From Halarcobacter ebronensis (GTDB taxonomy: Bacteria; Campylobacterota; Campylobacteria; Campylobacterales; Arcobacteraceae): 64,000 nt of DNA. Below, in pieces: positions 9,325-18,485 of this stretch. The DNA lies in the NCBI RefSeq assembly GCF_013201825.1, contig NZ_CP053836.1, positions 2,356,001 through 2,420,000 on the forward strand. The letters are read 5' to 3'. Every line of letters starts with the position of its first letter. The stretch's first letter is position 1. Below the pieces are notes generated by a model. That model searched no databases and had not been told where the DNA came from. It saw only the letters and a program-made list of their open reading frames with translations. The position numbers were made by a program, and so were the translations under genes.

Positions 9325-9355
9325 TAAAAAGGGGAGAGAAATCTCCTCCTTTTTA
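9325..9355 (+). terminator. Intrinsic terminator after nosZ
   Basis: Left arm AAAAAGGGGAGA and right arm TCTCCTCCTTTTT pair with one bulged base around a four-base loop, ending in a T run. It lies between nosZ and nosB and probably works as a partial terminator that lowers expression of the downstream accessory genes. Confidence 0.8.
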
Positions 9356-9438
9356 TTAATTTTATAAAATAAAAACCATAAGTTTTAAAATGTAAATTGA
9401 ATTAATTTATAGTTTAAAGCTTAATTTGAAGGATAAGT

Positions 9439-10236
9439 ATGCACCCAAGTTTTATAAAATCAAAAATTTATGCAACATTAGCATTAATTATTATGACCAT
9501 AGGATTTACCTTTCCAATGGTTGCTTTTCATGGTACTCTAAATAAAATTCATGACAATAGAGTTGAAGAGATATCGCCACTAGCAATAAAGGTTTGGAAC
9601 TTTTATAATGAAGGAAGATACAAAAGTACTACTACTCCTAAAGAAGCTCATAATAATCTTGAAAAAATGATAGAGACCTCTTCAGAAATAGGTGTAGCTT
9701 CATTTCCAATTTGGACCTGTGGATTAGAGGCACCAAACTATCCTAAAAAAGCCTTTCCAGAAGGTATTCCTGTATTTTTCCACTTTGATGGATTTTCAGG
9801 GGAAGTTCATGAGATGAATACAATCAATCACTATGTAGGAATGGATCCTATGTGGAGAGGTGGAAGATTTGAAAGAGAAGTTGGTATTTATGCCCTATTA
9901 GGACTCTCTTTGTTTATGGTATATTTTATCTTGTACCACAAAAAAATCTTAACTTATATTATGTGGATTGTAACAGCACTGCCACTAATCTTTATTGCTG
10001 AATATTCATATTGGCTCTATTGGTTTGGACACAATCTTCATGACTGGGGAGCTTTTAAAATCAAACCTTTTATGCCTACAGTATTTGGGGATGGGAAAAT
10101 TGCACAATTTACAACTCACTCCTATCCAAATATAGGTTTTTATACGCTTGTTGTAATAGGACTTCTTGGTCTATTGGCTGTTTTATCAAGAAACAAAGCC
10201 CTTAGAGAGACAAAAAAAGCTGAAAAAGAGAGCTAA
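9439..10236 (+). CDS. nosB: NosB membrane protein of clade II nos cluster
   Basis: 265 residues: one N-terminal membrane segment (about 11-31), a periplasmic part with a conserved-looking FPIWTCGLEAPNYPKKAF, then three to four membrane segments from about residue 150. This size, layout and position right after nosZ match NosB of Wolinella-type clusters, which is needed for N2O reductase activity but has no known chemistry. It is followed 2 bp later by nosD. Confidence 0.85.
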   Translation: MHPSFIKSKIYATLALIIMTIGFTFPMVAFHGTLNKIHDNRVEEISPLAIKVWNFYNEGRYKSTTTPKEAHNNLEKMIETSSEIGVASFPIWTCGLEAPNYPKKAFPEGIPVFFHFDGFSGEVHEMNTINHYVGMDPMWRGGRFEREVGIYALLGLSLFMVYFILYHKKILTYIMWIVTALPLIFIAEYSYWLYWFGHNLHDWGAFKIKPFMPTVFGDGKIAQFTTHSYPNIGFYTLVVIGLLGLLAVLSRNKALRETKKAEKES

Positions 10237-10238
10237 TT

Positions 10239-11450
10239 ATGATAAAACTACTTATTGCCTTTTTATTTTTATTTGTTAACTTCATGTGGGCAAATCTTTT
10301 ACAAGAGGCAATTGATAATGCACCAGAAGGTTCAATTTTAAAACTTCCAAAAGGCTTATATAAAGGTTCAATTGTAATAAATAAACCTCTTTCAATAATA
10401 GGAAAAGAGGATGGAGTTATAATTGATGGAGAAGGCAAAGGTACAGTTATTCAAATAAATAGTCCTTATGTGACAATAAAAAATTTGATTATACAAAATA
10501 GTGGAGATAGACATGAAGGTATTGATGCTGGAATAAAAATCGCAAACTCTAGACAATCTGAAATTTCAAACTGTACAATAAGAGACTCTCTTTTTGGAAT
10601 TGATGTCTCTATGACAAACAACTCTATAATTGCAGATAACTATATCACCTCAAAAGATTTGGATTTGGGATTAAGGGGCGATGGTCTTAGATTGTGGTAT
10701 TCAAATGACAACATTGTAAAAAACAATAAGTTGATTAAATCAAGAGATATGGTTGTTTGGTACTCACATGGAAATGAAATATCTGGAAACTTTGGAGAGT
10801 ACAACAGATACTCTTTACACTTTATGTATGCTGGGAAAAATTTTATAAAAAACAACACTTATCAATTTAATTCTGTTGGAATATTTTTTATGTATAGCCA
10901 AGACTCTGTTGCAACAGGAAATGTTATAAAGAGCTCTTTAGGTGCGACAGGAATGGGTATAGGATTAAAAGATGTATCAAATTTTACAATTAAAGATAAT
11001 ACTGTAATTTATTGTGCCCAAGGAATGTACATAGATAGATCTCCTTTTGAACCTGATACAAAAAACTGGATTGAAGATAATAAAATTTTGTACAACTCAG
11101 AAGCAGTACATTTTCACTCACTTAGTGAGAATAATGTAATCAAAGGTAATACTATCTTAGGTAATATCGAAGATATTGTAAATGATAGTCGTGGTTCTAG
11201 AACCAATGAAAATGAAATAGTAGGGAACTATTGGGATAATTATCAAGGTTTTGATAAAAATGAAGATAATGTTGGTGATACTCCCCACAAGGTTTTTCAA
11301 TATGCAGATCAATTATGGGTATACAATCCAAGTGTAAAATTTTTTTACGGTTCCCCTGTAATTTCACTGCTAAATTTTCTTGCTAAATTGGCTCCTTTTA
11401 GTGAGCCAATCTTTCTCTTGCAAGATGAGAAACCAAAGTTAAAATTATAA
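10239..11450 (+). CDS. nosD: NosD periplasmic copper-site maturation protein
   Basis: 403 residues with a signal peptide (about 1-19, ending MWAN). The body is a right-handed parallel beta-helix: repeated short rungs with N and I/V/D at regular spacing (for example NCTIRDSLFGIDVS, GNVIKSS, NTVIYCAQGMYIDRS). NosD receives sulphur from the NosF-NosY transporter and builds the CuZ site. The C-terminal NYWDNYQGFDKNEDNVGDTPH is typical of the family. Confidence 0.95.
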   Translation: MIKLLIAFLFLFVNFMWANLLQEAIDNAPEGSILKLPKGLYKGSIVINKPLSIIGKEDGVIIDGEGKGTVIQINSPYVTIKNLIIQNSGDRHEGIDAGIKIANSRQSEISNCTIRDSLFGIDVSMTNNSIIADNYITSKDLDLGLRGDGLRLWYSNDNIVKNNKLIKSRDMVVWYSHGNEISGNFGEYNRYSLHFMYAGKNFIKNNTYQFNSVGIFFMYSQDSVATGNVIKSSLGATGMGIGLKDVSNFTIKDNTVIYCAQGMYIDRSPFEPDTKNWIEDNKILYNSEAVHFHSLSENNVIKGNTILGNIEDIVNDSRGSRTNENEIVGNYWDNYQGFDKNEDNVGDTPHKVFQYADQLWVYNPSVKFFYGSPVISLLNFLAKLAPFSEPIFLLQDEKPKLKL

Positions 11451-11459
11451 GGATTAATA

Positions 11460-12206
11460 ATGGCAAATATTAAAGAAGAGAGAAGAGGTTTTATAAAGTT
11501 TTCCACATTGGGTATTTTGGGATTAGCTCTTGGAACAGGAGTAGTAATTAGTCCCCATTTATTAAGAGCAGAGATGAGACTAAGACCACCAGGAGCAGTT
11601 CCTGAAAAAGAGTTTTTAGCCCTTTGTATTAAGTGTGGTCAATGCTTACAGGTTTGTCCATATCACTCAATAAAACTCTCAGATTTAGTTATGGGGCATG
11701 GAGTTGGAACTCCACATATTGATCCAAGAGAGAGAGGTTGTTATGCCTGTAGTGCCGTTCCATGTGTACTTGCCTGTCCAAGTGGAGCACTTGAGCATAC
11801 ACTAGAAAAAGCAGAAGATGCACATATGGGAATTGCTGTTTTAGAGTTCCCAAATAGATGTTTGGCTCTAACAAATACGCCCGTACCAAAAGGTCATAGT
11901 AAAAGAATACATGACTTTACAAACAAACAAAATAATGTAACTCAATTAGAGAGAGATATGTTAAGTAAACTTGATGAGTTTGAAGGTAAACAATGTACTA
12001 TTTGTGCCGATATGTGCCCATTACCTAATCCATTAAGTGCCATTTCAATGGTAGGAAGTGGAGATAGTAAAAAACCTGAAATTTATGATGGTTGTATAGG
12101 TTGTGGAGTTTGTGAAGAGTTGTGCCCTGCAAATGAGCCAGCAATTGTAGTAAAACCAAGATTAACATATGAAGATTATTATGTAGTAAAAGGAGTTAAG
12201 TCGTGA
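11460..12206 (+). CDS. nosG: NosG 4Fe-4S ferredoxin-type protein
   Basis: 248 residues, NapG-like. The N-terminus has a twin-arginine-like ERRGFIKFS followed by a hydrophobic stretch, so it is probably Tat-exported or anchored in the periplasm. Four iron-sulphur clusters are suggested by CIKCGQCLQVCP, CYACSAVPCVLACP, CTICADMCP and CIGCGVCEELCP. With NosH and the NosC cytochromes it is thought to carry electrons from menaquinol to NosZ. Its stop overlaps the GTG start of nosC1. Confidence 0.93.
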   Translation: MANIKEERRGFIKFSTLGILGLALGTGVVISPHLLRAEMRLRPPGAVPEKEFLALCIKCGQCLQVCPYHSIKLSDLVMGHGVGTPHIDPRERGCYACSAVPCVLACPSGALEHTLEKAEDAHMGIAVLEFPNRCLALTNTPVPKGHSKRIHDFTNKQNNVTQLERDMLSKLDEFEGKQCTICADMCPLPNPLSAISMVGSGDSKKPEIYDGCIGCGVCEELCPANEPAIVVKPRLTYEDYYVVKGVKS

Positions 12207-12799
12207 TTAAAAAAATATTATTAGCAGCTGCAGTTGCATTTCTAATTTCTGGTTGTACAGATAAAAAAGAGGAAAATAAAGATAATAAAGAGGTATCTCA
12301 GACACAAGCTCCATTGAAAATTGAAGTAGAAGAGAATAAAAATGCAAAAGAGATTAAGGTTGCAGATAAATTAAATCATGAAACTTCAGAGAAATCATAT
12401 TATATGGATTATGGAGTAAAGAGTGAATATGACCCAAATTCACAACCAGCAAATAGTGATGCTTCAGTTAGAGTAAAACCAAGAACAAATATAGATGCAA
12501 ATATGCATGTAAGAAGTCCTTATGAGAAAATCAAAATCTCATTACTTGTAAAAAAACTTAGTAAAGAGTTTATTGTAAAGTGTTCAGCTTGTCACAATGA
12601 CTATGCAAATGGAATTATTGGTCCATCTTTATTGGATAAAGATTCTGATTTTATTTTTAACAAAATTATGAAATTTAAAGGGGATAAAGATGCAAATGTT
12701 CTAATGACAGGACTTGTAAATCAAATGAATGAGAAAGAGATAAGAAAAATTGCTGATGAGATTTATGAGTTTAACAAACAAATTAGGGATATAAAATGA
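12203..12799 (+). CDS. nosC1: NosC1 mono-haem cytochrome c (lipoprotein)
   Basis: 198 residues, GTG start overlapping the nosG stop (GTGA). The signal peptide ends in a lipobox-like LISGC, so the protein is probably a lipoprotein. A charged linker leads to one haem c domain with CSACH at about residue 132 and a likely axial Met in VLMTGLVNQM. It is one of two small cytochromes proposed to link NosG/NosH to NosZ. It overlaps nosC2 by ATGA. Confidence 0.9.
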   Translation: MIKKILLAAAVAFLISGCTDKKEENKDNKEVSQTQAPLKIEVEENKNAKEIKVADKLNHETSEKSYYMDYGVKSEYDPNSQPANSDASVRVKPRTNIDANMHVRSPYEKIKISLLVKKLSKEFIVKCSACHNDYANGIIGPSLLDKDSDFIFNKIMKFKGDKDANVLMTGLVNQMNEKEIRKIADEIYEFNKQIRDIK

Positions 12800-13284
12800 A
12801 AAATATAATAGCAATAGCTTCAACTGTTATAGTAATTGGCTTGATTTTATATGTTTTTAGTCAAGGTGGAGCATACCATGGAGGAGAAGCTGGTCGAATT
12901 ATTGAAGATTTGAAAGTAGCGCAACAAAATGCAAAAATTGCTCCTATAGAAGAAAAAAATATAGAGCAAGAAAAACTACAAGCATTAAGAGACAAAGCTG
13001 GAAATACTGCAATGTTTGAAGTAAGTAATGCTTATAAAAGTAAATGCTCATCTTGTCATGGGGTTGATGGTTCAGGAACTCAAAATGGTAAAAAACTTAT
13101 GGGACCTGCGCTTATGGGACAAAGTGAAGAGACTCTTTATAAAACTCTAATTGATTTTAAAGATGGAAGAAAAGAGAATCTTATTATGAAAGGCTTATTA
13201 CTAAATCTTTCAGAAGAAGAACTTAGAAACTTTGCCAAAGAGATTTCACAATTTAAAGCAAAAAGAGATGCTTTAAATCAATAG
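12796..13284 (+). CDS. nosC2: NosC2 mono-haem cytochrome c (membrane-anchored)
   Basis: 162 residues. An N-terminal hydrophobic helix (about 4-22) without a clear cleavage site suggests a membrane anchor. A haem c domain follows with CSSCHG at about residue 87 and a likely axial Met in LIMKGLLLNL. It resembles the C-terminal half of NosC1, so the two probably arose by duplication. The start overlaps the nosC1 stop. Confidence 0.9.
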   Translation: MKNIIAIASTVIVIGLILYVFSQGGAYHGGEAGRIIEDLKVAQQNAKIAPIEEKNIEQEKLQALRDKAGNTAMFEVSNAYKSKCSSCHGVDGSGTQNGKKLMGPALMGQSEETLYKTLIDFKDGRKENLIMKGLLLNLSEEELRNFAKEISQFKAKRDALNQ

Positions 13285-13307
13285 TTAAGAATGAATAGGA
13301 ACTAAAA

Positions 13308-14213
13308 ATGGATAAATATAATAACAAAGAGACAATAAATCATTCGACCTTTTTTTCAACTTTTTATGACAAAGATGAAAAAGGGAAAACACATTTGACG
13401 CTAAGAACAAAAAGATGGACAGTAATAATAACAATACATTTGCTATTTTTTCTATCTTTTGCAATTGATATTCAAACCCTAGAAGGGACACTAAATGGTT
13501 CAAGGTTTTTAGGTTTTCACCTAATTGATCCTTTTACAACTATTCAGATGTATCTTGCAGAGCATCATATCCATACAAATATAGTAATAGGTACTGCAAC
13601 AATTGTTGCTTTTTATCTACTATTTGGTGGAAGAACATACTGTGCATGGGTCTGTCCATATGGACTACTTAGTGAGATTGGAGAAAAACTCCATGATACA
13701 CTAGTGCATAAAAAAATAATCAAAAACAGAAGATTTGATCATAGAATCAGACATATTTTTTGGATTATTTTTGCATTACTTGCTTTTACAAGTGGTTATT
13801 TGGTATTTGAAACATTTAATATCGTTGGGATATTAAGTAGATTTATTGCCTATGGATGGAGTTTAGCACTTTCATGGGTAGTTGTGGTATTTTTAATTGA
13901 AGTTTTTTACTCTAGAAGAGCTTGGTGTACATATATCTGTCCAGTTGGAACAACTTTTGGATATATAGGAAAAGTAAGTGGGCTTAGAATACAATGGAAC
14001 GATTCATGTGACCACTGTATGGTTTGTCATGATGTCTGCTTTGAAAATCAAGTATTAGAATTAACAAAAGCAAAATATGATGAACAAAGAAAAGAGAAAG
14101 GGATAAAAAACCAATATGTTACAGGTGCTGATTGTACTTTGTGTGGAAGATGTATTGATGTATGCCATTCAAATGCACTAAAATTTGACTTTAGATTAAA
14201 AGGTTTAATATAA
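13308..14213 (+). CDS. nosH: NosH/NapH-type membrane ferredoxin, quinol oxidation
   Basis: 301 residues with four membrane segments and the two CxxxCP motifs of the NapH family (CAWVCPYG at about 108 and CTYICPVG at about 210). Two C-terminal cytoplasmic 4Fe-4S motifs follow (CDHCMVCHDVC; CTLCGRCIDVCH). Family members pair with NapG/NosG to oxidise menaquinol. The nosF ATG begins 2 bp after its stop. Confidence 0.93.
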   Translation: MDKYNNKETINHSTFFSTFYDKDEKGKTHLTLRTKRWTVIITIHLLFFLSFAIDIQTLEGTLNGSRFLGFHLIDPFTTIQMYLAEHHIHTNIVIGTATIVAFYLLFGGRTYCAWVCPYGLLSEIGEKLHDTLVHKKIIKNRRFDHRIRHIFWIIFALLAFTSGYLVFETFNIVGILSRFIAYGWSLALSWVVVVFLIEVFYSRRAWCTYICPVGTTFGYIGKVSGLRIQWNDSCDHCMVCHDVCFENQVLELTKAKYDEQRKEKGIKNQYVTGADCTLCGRCIDVCHSNALKFDFRLKGLI

Positions 14214-14214
14214 A

Positions 14215-14859
14215 ATGATAAAAGTTTCAAACTTAACAAAAAAATTTGGTTCTCATACCTCTTTAAATAACGTAAGTATAGAATTTGATAAAAATGATTA
14301 TGTAGCTTTAATGGGACCTAATGGTGCTGGGAAAACAACACTTATTAGGTCTATTATGGGATATTATCATCCAAATGCTGGGGAAGTTACAATAAAAGGT
14401 TTAAATCCAATAAAAAACAGAACAAAAGTTTTGGATGCAATCTCTTTTGTACCTCAACTTCCACCTCCAATTAAACTAAATTTGGATGAGTTAATTCAGT
14501 ATATTCAAACTAGCTCAAATGTAGAAAGAGATTTGATAATGCACTATGCAAATGAAATGAAGTTAGATATAAAAAACAACCTATATAAATCATTTTTTAA
14601 ATTAAGTGGTGGGATGAAACAGAAAATGTTAATTGCCATTAGTTTGGCAAAAAACAGTGAAATCATAATCTATGATGAACCAACAGCGAACTTAGACCCA
14701 AAAGCAAGGGATGACTTTTATAGACTCTTAAAAGAAAACGAAAAAGAGAAAATATCTCTTTTTGTAACCCATAGATTGGATGAAGTAAAAGATATTGTAA
14801 ATAGACAAGTTTATATGGATTTAGGGGAGATTGTTTCAGATGATAGAGTACAAAATTAA
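14215..14859 (+). CDS. nosF: NosF ABC ATPase for CuZ maturation
   Basis: 214 residues: Walker A GPNGAGKTT (about 35), signature LSGGMKQKML, Walker B IIIYDEPTANLDP and switch His in VTHR. This is the NosF branch that drives NosY and feeds sulphur to NosD. In most clusters nosY follows directly; here nosL follows instead, overlapping by about 20 bp, and the only nosY-like gene is at 2799. Confidence 0.93.
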   Translation: MIKVSNLTKKFGSHTSLNNVSIEFDKNDYVALMGPNGAGKTTLIRSIMGYYHPNAGEVTIKGLNPIKNRTKVLDAISFVPQLPPPIKLNLDELIQYIQTSSNVERDLIMHYANEMKLDIKNNLYKSFFKLSGGMKQKMLIAISLAKNSEIIIYDEPTANLDPKARDDFYRLLKENEKEKISLFVTHRLDEVKDIVNRQVYMDLGEIVSDDRVQN

Positions 14860-15301
14860 AAATATATTTAGGCTGTTTTATCTTATAGTTTTATTAACAT
14901 TTTTAAGTGGTTGTGATAATCAGACCTCTACAGACCCAAAAGAGATTCACTGGGACAGAGATATGTGTGAAAGATGCAAAATGGTTATTAGTGATAGAAA
15001 TTTTGCTGTGGAAGTTATCAATCCAACAAACTCAAGAGTATATAAATTTGATGATATTGGATGTGTTCCTTTATGGTTTCAAGAAGAGAACATAACATGG
15101 GAAGAGAGTGCAATAATTTGGGTTAAAGATAGAGATACATCAAAATGGATAGATGCAAAAAAAGCTTTTTATGATACTATTAGTATCTCTCCAATGGCTT
15201 ATGGTTTTGGTGCCCATGAAACAAAAGAATCACTTGAACAAGGGCACGAAATAATTGATTATCAAGAGCTTAAAAAAAGAGCTATAAAAATAGGAAGATA
15301 A
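14840..15301 (+). CDS. nosL: NosL copper-binding lipoprotein
   Basis: I choose the ATG at 14840, 10 bp after AGGGGAG, over the in-frame TTG at 14831. The product (153 residues) has a lipoprotein signal (LTFLSGC). The Cu(I)-binding motif MCERCKM follows at about residue 42, then RVYKFDDIGC and the KKAFYDT...SPMAYGFGAH pattern of NosL. NosL delivers copper to apo-NosZ at the outer face of the periplasm. It is the last gene of the operon and is followed by a hairpin terminator. Confidence 0.93.
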   Translation: MIEYKIKNIFRLFYLIVLLTFLSGCDNQTSTDPKEIHWDRDMCERCKMVISDRNFAVEVINPTNSRVYKFDDIGCVPLWFQEENITWEESAIIWVKDRDTSKWIDAKKAFYDTISISPMAYGFGAHETKESLEQGHEIIDYQELKKRAIKIGR

Positions 15302-15317
15302 TATTTTCCTATTTTTT
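15286..15317 (+). terminator. Intrinsic terminator after nosL
   Basis: Perfect 11-bp arms AAAAATAGGAA and TTCCTATTTTT around a nine-base loop, with T run. The left arm overlaps the last codons of nosL. Ends the nos operon. Confidence 0.8.
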
Positions 15318-15403
15318 GCTCATTTAATAGAAAACCTTATAAGATAAAAAAAATACAAAATGGGCTATTTTTTATTTTAAAGTGTCAGTTTTGACATAAA
15401 AAT

Positions 15404-15434
15404 CTAGTTTTCTTTAAAAAAACTAGCTTTTTTT
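15404..15434 (+). terminator. Second intrinsic terminator, orphan
   Basis: CTAGTTTT / AAAACTAG with a seven-base loop, followed by CTTTTTTTT. It lies 90 bp after the nosL terminator with no open frame between them, so it may end an unannotated small RNA starting near 15330-15350, or be a back-up terminator. Confidence 0.6.
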
Positions 15435-15489
15435 AACATAACACTTCTCAAAAAACTAAAAATTTTTTTTAATATTAGTTCCTAAAAAA

Positions 15490-15566
15490 GGCACTTTTAA
15501 AAATCAAGAACTTCACTTAAGTTTCGTTTTAGTTTATTTTCTACTTTTTGATTTATAATTCCGAAA
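15490..15566 (+). promoter_or_regulatory. Promoter of the Cys-rich protein gene, class shared with 18486-18562
   Basis: GGCACTTTTA (15490-15499), ACTTAAGTTTCGTTTTAG (15515-15532) and a TATAAT -10 (15554-15559). The distance from GGCAC to TATAAT is 64 bp, exactly as in the region before 18720. There is no -35 match. The expected transcript has a leader of about 105 bases. The rest of the 15302-15671 gap holds the two terminators and AT-rich DNA. Confidence 0.6.
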
Positions 15567-15671
15567 TAGAATAAGCGAGAACCCCAAGAGTACCTAAACA
15601 GTCTATCTTTAAAAGGTTTTCTTCTGTCGTACTTTTGTACATTTAATTGATACTTTTTTAGGAGAGTATAA

Positions 15672-15908
15672 ATGTTAAAAAAAATTTTTCTTCCTCTATT
15701 GCTAATCTCAAGCCTTAACTTAAGTGCACAAGAGGTTTATCAAACAATTGAGGATAAATATGCAACTTGTGAAAAAGCTTATGATGAATGCTTAGCAGTT
15801 TGCGAAGAGACAAATTCAAAATCGGATGAATGTGTTGTAACTTGCGATGAAAAACTCTATATCTGTAATTCAAAAGTTGAAGAAGATTTAGAAAAACCAT
15901 CAAATTAA
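15672..15908 (+). CDS. Small secreted protein with symmetric six-cysteine pattern
   Basis: 78 residues; family not recognised. A Sec signal peptide (about 1-19, ending LSAQ) leaves a mature chain of about 59 residues with six cysteines spaced C-x6-C-x3-C-x9-C-x3-C-x6-C, a mirror-symmetric arrangement. The central twin Cx3C resembles the helical hairpins of small Tim-type chaperones, a structural analogy only. Charged helix-forming residues fill the gaps. A good Shine-Dalgarno (AGGAG) precedes the ATG. Disulphide-bonded periplasmic helical hairpin or metal binder are the likeliest readings. Confidence 0.75.
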   Translation: MLKKIFLPLLLISSLNLSAQEVYQTIEDKYATCEKAYDECLAVCEETNSKSDECVVTCDEKLYICNSKVEEDLEKPSN

Positions 15909-15952
15909 TTTATTGAATACTCTTATTCTATACTAAAAAATTAAGGGAAAAG

Positions 15953-17059
15953 ATGAAATTCAGAAAACTCTCTATGAAGCGTTCTAGGGAACTAATTGAT
16001 AATGTTCAGAACTTTTCAGACTTTTTAGATACATTAAAACAATTGATTAGAGTTCCATCCGTAATAGGTTATGAACACTCTTTTTTCCTCTATTTAAAAA
16101 GAGAGCTTGAAGAGTTAGGAATTTCAACTTCTTATTACGATGGATTGTTGGTTGCTCAAGGAAGTGAACCTAACAGTGGTTTATTAAGCGCTCATATTGA
16201 TAGACATGGACTTGTTTGTACAGGTCCAAATGAGTTTCAATTTGCAGCATTCCAAACAAAAAATAGAAATGATTTAAAAGGAAACTCTGTTTCAGAGCAG
16301 ACTTATCAACAAATTTCATCAAGATTTTTGAATCAACAAGTTCAAGCTTATGAGCCTTGGTCAGGAAGTTACTTGGGAATTGGTAAGATTACTGATGTAT
16401 ATATGTGTGAAGAGATTAATAACTTAATGTTTAAGATCGAAGGACTACACCATCTAATGCCAGGAACTCCTATTGCTTTTGTTGATAAACTTGATGTTAG
16501 TGAGGATTTGATTTGGGCGCAGCTTGATAACGTTTTATCAGCAGCATTTATAATATATTTGTACCAAAATGGATATAAAGGAACAGCATTTTTTACAGCA
16601 CAAGAAGAAGCTGGTAGAAGCTGGAGGTTTATTTTAGATTGGTTTGCAAAAAACAATATCTCTACATCAGAATTATTGGTACTTGATACAAGTCCATATA
16701 ATAGTAGAGATGAGGCAGATTTACAAGATATAGTATTAAGAAATAGAGATGCAAATGCAAAATTCAAATCTCCATTATTAAAACTACTTAAAAATTTTTG
16801 CCATAAAAATAATATTGTTTTCTCTTGTAAAGATGCATATATTCAAGAGAAAAACAAAATATTAAAAGAGAGCAATAAACCTTTGTTATCATTGGGGAGT
16901 ACAGAACTTGGAAGAATCATTAAAGAATCTAAAAATAAAATACAAGGAACCACAATCCAAGTACCAACAACAGGTTATCACACAGTTGAAGAGACAGCAT
17001 CAATAAAATCTGTCAAGTCAATGCTCTATATTTTAAAAAGTTTATATATAAAAAATTGA
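15953..17059 (+). CDS. M42/M20-family metallopeptidase
   Basis: 368 residues. Metal-site motifs are readable: [12 protein letters not shown] (about 82-93), FFTAQEEAG (about 224), LVLDTSPY (about 245) and the closing [12 protein letters not shown] (about 345). This is the order of di-zinc aminopeptidases of the M42/M20 clan. No signal peptide, so cytoplasmic. It is followed 7 bp later by a RimK-type ligase, so the two are probably cotranscribed; a role in trimming ligated or Glu-tailed peptides is inference. Confidence 0.8.
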   Translation: MKFRKLSMKRSRELIDNVQNFSDFLDTLKQLIRVPSVIGYEHSFFLYLKRELEELGISTSYYDGLLVAQGSEPNSGLLSAHIDRHGLVCTGPNEFQFAAFQTKNRNDLKGNSVSEQTYQQISSRFLNQQVQAYEPWSGSYLGIGKITDVYMCEEINNLMFKIEGLHHLMPGTPIAFVDKLDVSEDLIWAQLDNVLSAAFIIYLYQNGYKGTAFFTAQEEAGRSWRFILDWFAKNNISTSELLVLDTSPYNSRDEADLQDIVLRNRDANAKFKSPLLKLLKNFCHKNNIVFSCKDAYIQEKNKILKESNKPLLSLGSTELGRIIKESKNKIQGTTIQVPTTGYHTVEETASIKSVKSMLYILKSLYIKN

Positions 17060-17066
17060 GGGAAAA

Positions 17067-17972
17067 ATGAAAATTGGAATTTTATCAAGAAATGAGAATC
17101 TATACTCAACCAAAAGACTTGTACAAGCTTGTATTCAAAGGGGTCATGAAGTTGAAGTTATAGATACTCTTTCATGTTACATGAATATCACAGCTAACAA
17201 TCCTAAAATACACTATAAGGGTAGAACTTTAGATGAATTTGATGCAATTATTCCTAGAATTGGTTCTGATGTAACCTTTTATGGAGCAAGTGTTGTAAGA
17301 CAATTTGAGATGATGAATGTTTATAGTCTAAATAAATCTATTGCCATTACAAGATCAAGGGATAAACTAAGATCAATGCAAATTTTAGCTGGGCATAATG
17401 TAAATCTTCCAATTACTGGATTTGCAAGTTCTCCTGATGATATAGAGGATTTAATTGCAATGGTAGGAGGTGCTCCTCTTGTAATTAAATTGTTAGAAGG
17501 AACTCAAGGTTTAGGTGTTGTTTTGGCTGAAACAAACAAAGCAGCTGAGAGTGTACTTCATGCTTTTATGGAACTAAAAGCAAATATTTTAGTTCAAGAG
17601 TATGTAAAAGAGTCAAATGGTGCAGATATCAGGTGTTTTGTTATTGGAGATAGAGTTGTTGCTTCAATAAGAAGACAAGCTAAAGAGGGAGAGTTTAGAT
17701 CAAATCTTCACAGAGGAGGAACTGCCTCTTTAGTAAAAATAACTGACCAAGAGAAAGAGATTGCAATCCAAGCTGCAAAAGTTTTAGGATTAAATGTTGC
17801 AGGAGTTGATATTTTACAATCAAATAAAGGACCTGTTGTACTTGAAGTAAACTCTTCTCCGGGACTTGAAGGGATTGAGACAATATCAAAAATTGATATT
17901 GCATCAAAGATTATCCAATTTATTGAAAAAAATGCAGTAAAAATGAATAAAAAAAGAAAAAATAACTTATAG
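17067..17972 (+). CDS. rimK: RimK-type ATP-grasp ligase
   Basis: 301 residues, the length of E. coli RimK. A RimK N-terminal domain (1-95) is followed by the ATP-grasp core: [39 protein letters not shown] and metal-binding [12 protein letters not shown]. RimK adds glutamates to the C-terminus of ribosomal protein S6. Sequence and length fit this function, but other RimK-type ligases make peptides, and the peptidase neighbour leaves that open. Confidence 0.88.
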   Translation: MKIGILSRNENLYSTKRLVQACIQRGHEVEVIDTLSCYMNITANNPKIHYKGRTLDEFDAIIPRIGSDVTFYGASVVRQFEMMNVYSLNKSIAITRSRDKLRSMQILAGHNVNLPITGFASSPDDIEDLIAMVGGAPLVIKLLEGTQGLGVVLAETNKAAESVLHAFMELKANILVQEYVKESNGADIRCFVIGDRVVASIRRQAKEGEFRSNLHRGGTASLVKITDQEKEIAIQAAKVLGLNVAGVDILQSNKGPVVLEVNSSPGLEGIETISKIDIASKIIQFIEKNAVKMNKKRKNNL

Positions 17973-17981
17973 AGAAAGAAG

Positions 17982-18392
17982 ATGAAAAATACAAATAAAG
18001 AGTTAGTAAAAAGATATTATGACGAAATTTGGAATAAACAAAATAGAGTAGCAATTGATGAACTATTAGATGATGACATAACATTTAGAGGTACTTTAAA
18101 TATTGAAACTCAAGGTAAAAAGGAATTTGAAGAGTATATGACAAACATTTTAACTGCTATTCCTAATCTTTACCATGGAATTGAGATGATGGTTGAAGAA
18201 AATGGAGTTATTGCAGTAAGAGCTGTTTATAATGGTACCCATAAAGGAAAACTTTTCAATTATGAACCAACTAATAATCGTATCAAATATAACGGGGCAT
18301 CATTTTTCAGATTTAAAGATGGAAAGATATCTAATATTTGGGTATTAGGCGATTTAATTAGCTTATATGAACAATTAGAGCAAAAAAAGTAG
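17982..18392 (+). CDS. SnoaL-like (NTF2-fold) ester cyclase family protein
   Basis: 136 residues with the family layout: N-terminal helix KELVKRYYDEIWNKQN, DDDITFRGT, GKKEFEEYMTNI, VAVRAVYNGTHKG and C-terminal FRFKDGKISNIWVLGD. Members are small hydrolase/cyclase or ligand-binding domains; substrate unknown. It lies 9 bp after rimK and before a hairpin terminator, so it ends this operon. Confidence 0.85.
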   Translation: MKNTNKELVKRYYDEIWNKQNRVAIDELLDDDITFRGTLNIETQGKKEFEEYMTNILTAIPNLYHGIEMMVEENGVIAVRAVYNGTHKGKLFNYEPTNNRIKYNGASFFRFKDGKISNIWVLGDLISLYEQLEQKK

Positions 18393-18416
18393 ATTTTTCA
18401 TAGAAATCTAATTTTT
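18390..18416 (+). terminator. Intrinsic terminator after SnoaL-like gene
   Basis: TAGATTT / AAATCTA with a seven-base loop, then ATTTTTAT. Ends the peptidase-rimK-SnoaL unit. Confidence 0.65.
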
Positions 18417-18485
18417 ATAAATGGATTTTTTTTATAAAATTTAATAAAAATAAATAATTTTTTATAGGCAAAGTAGCCATAAAAT

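Noticed and set aside
15490-15505. Sigma-54 promoter from GGCAC
   Set aside because: The TTGCA element expected about 5 bp further is absent in both copies; TATAAT 64 bp on fits sigma-70 better.
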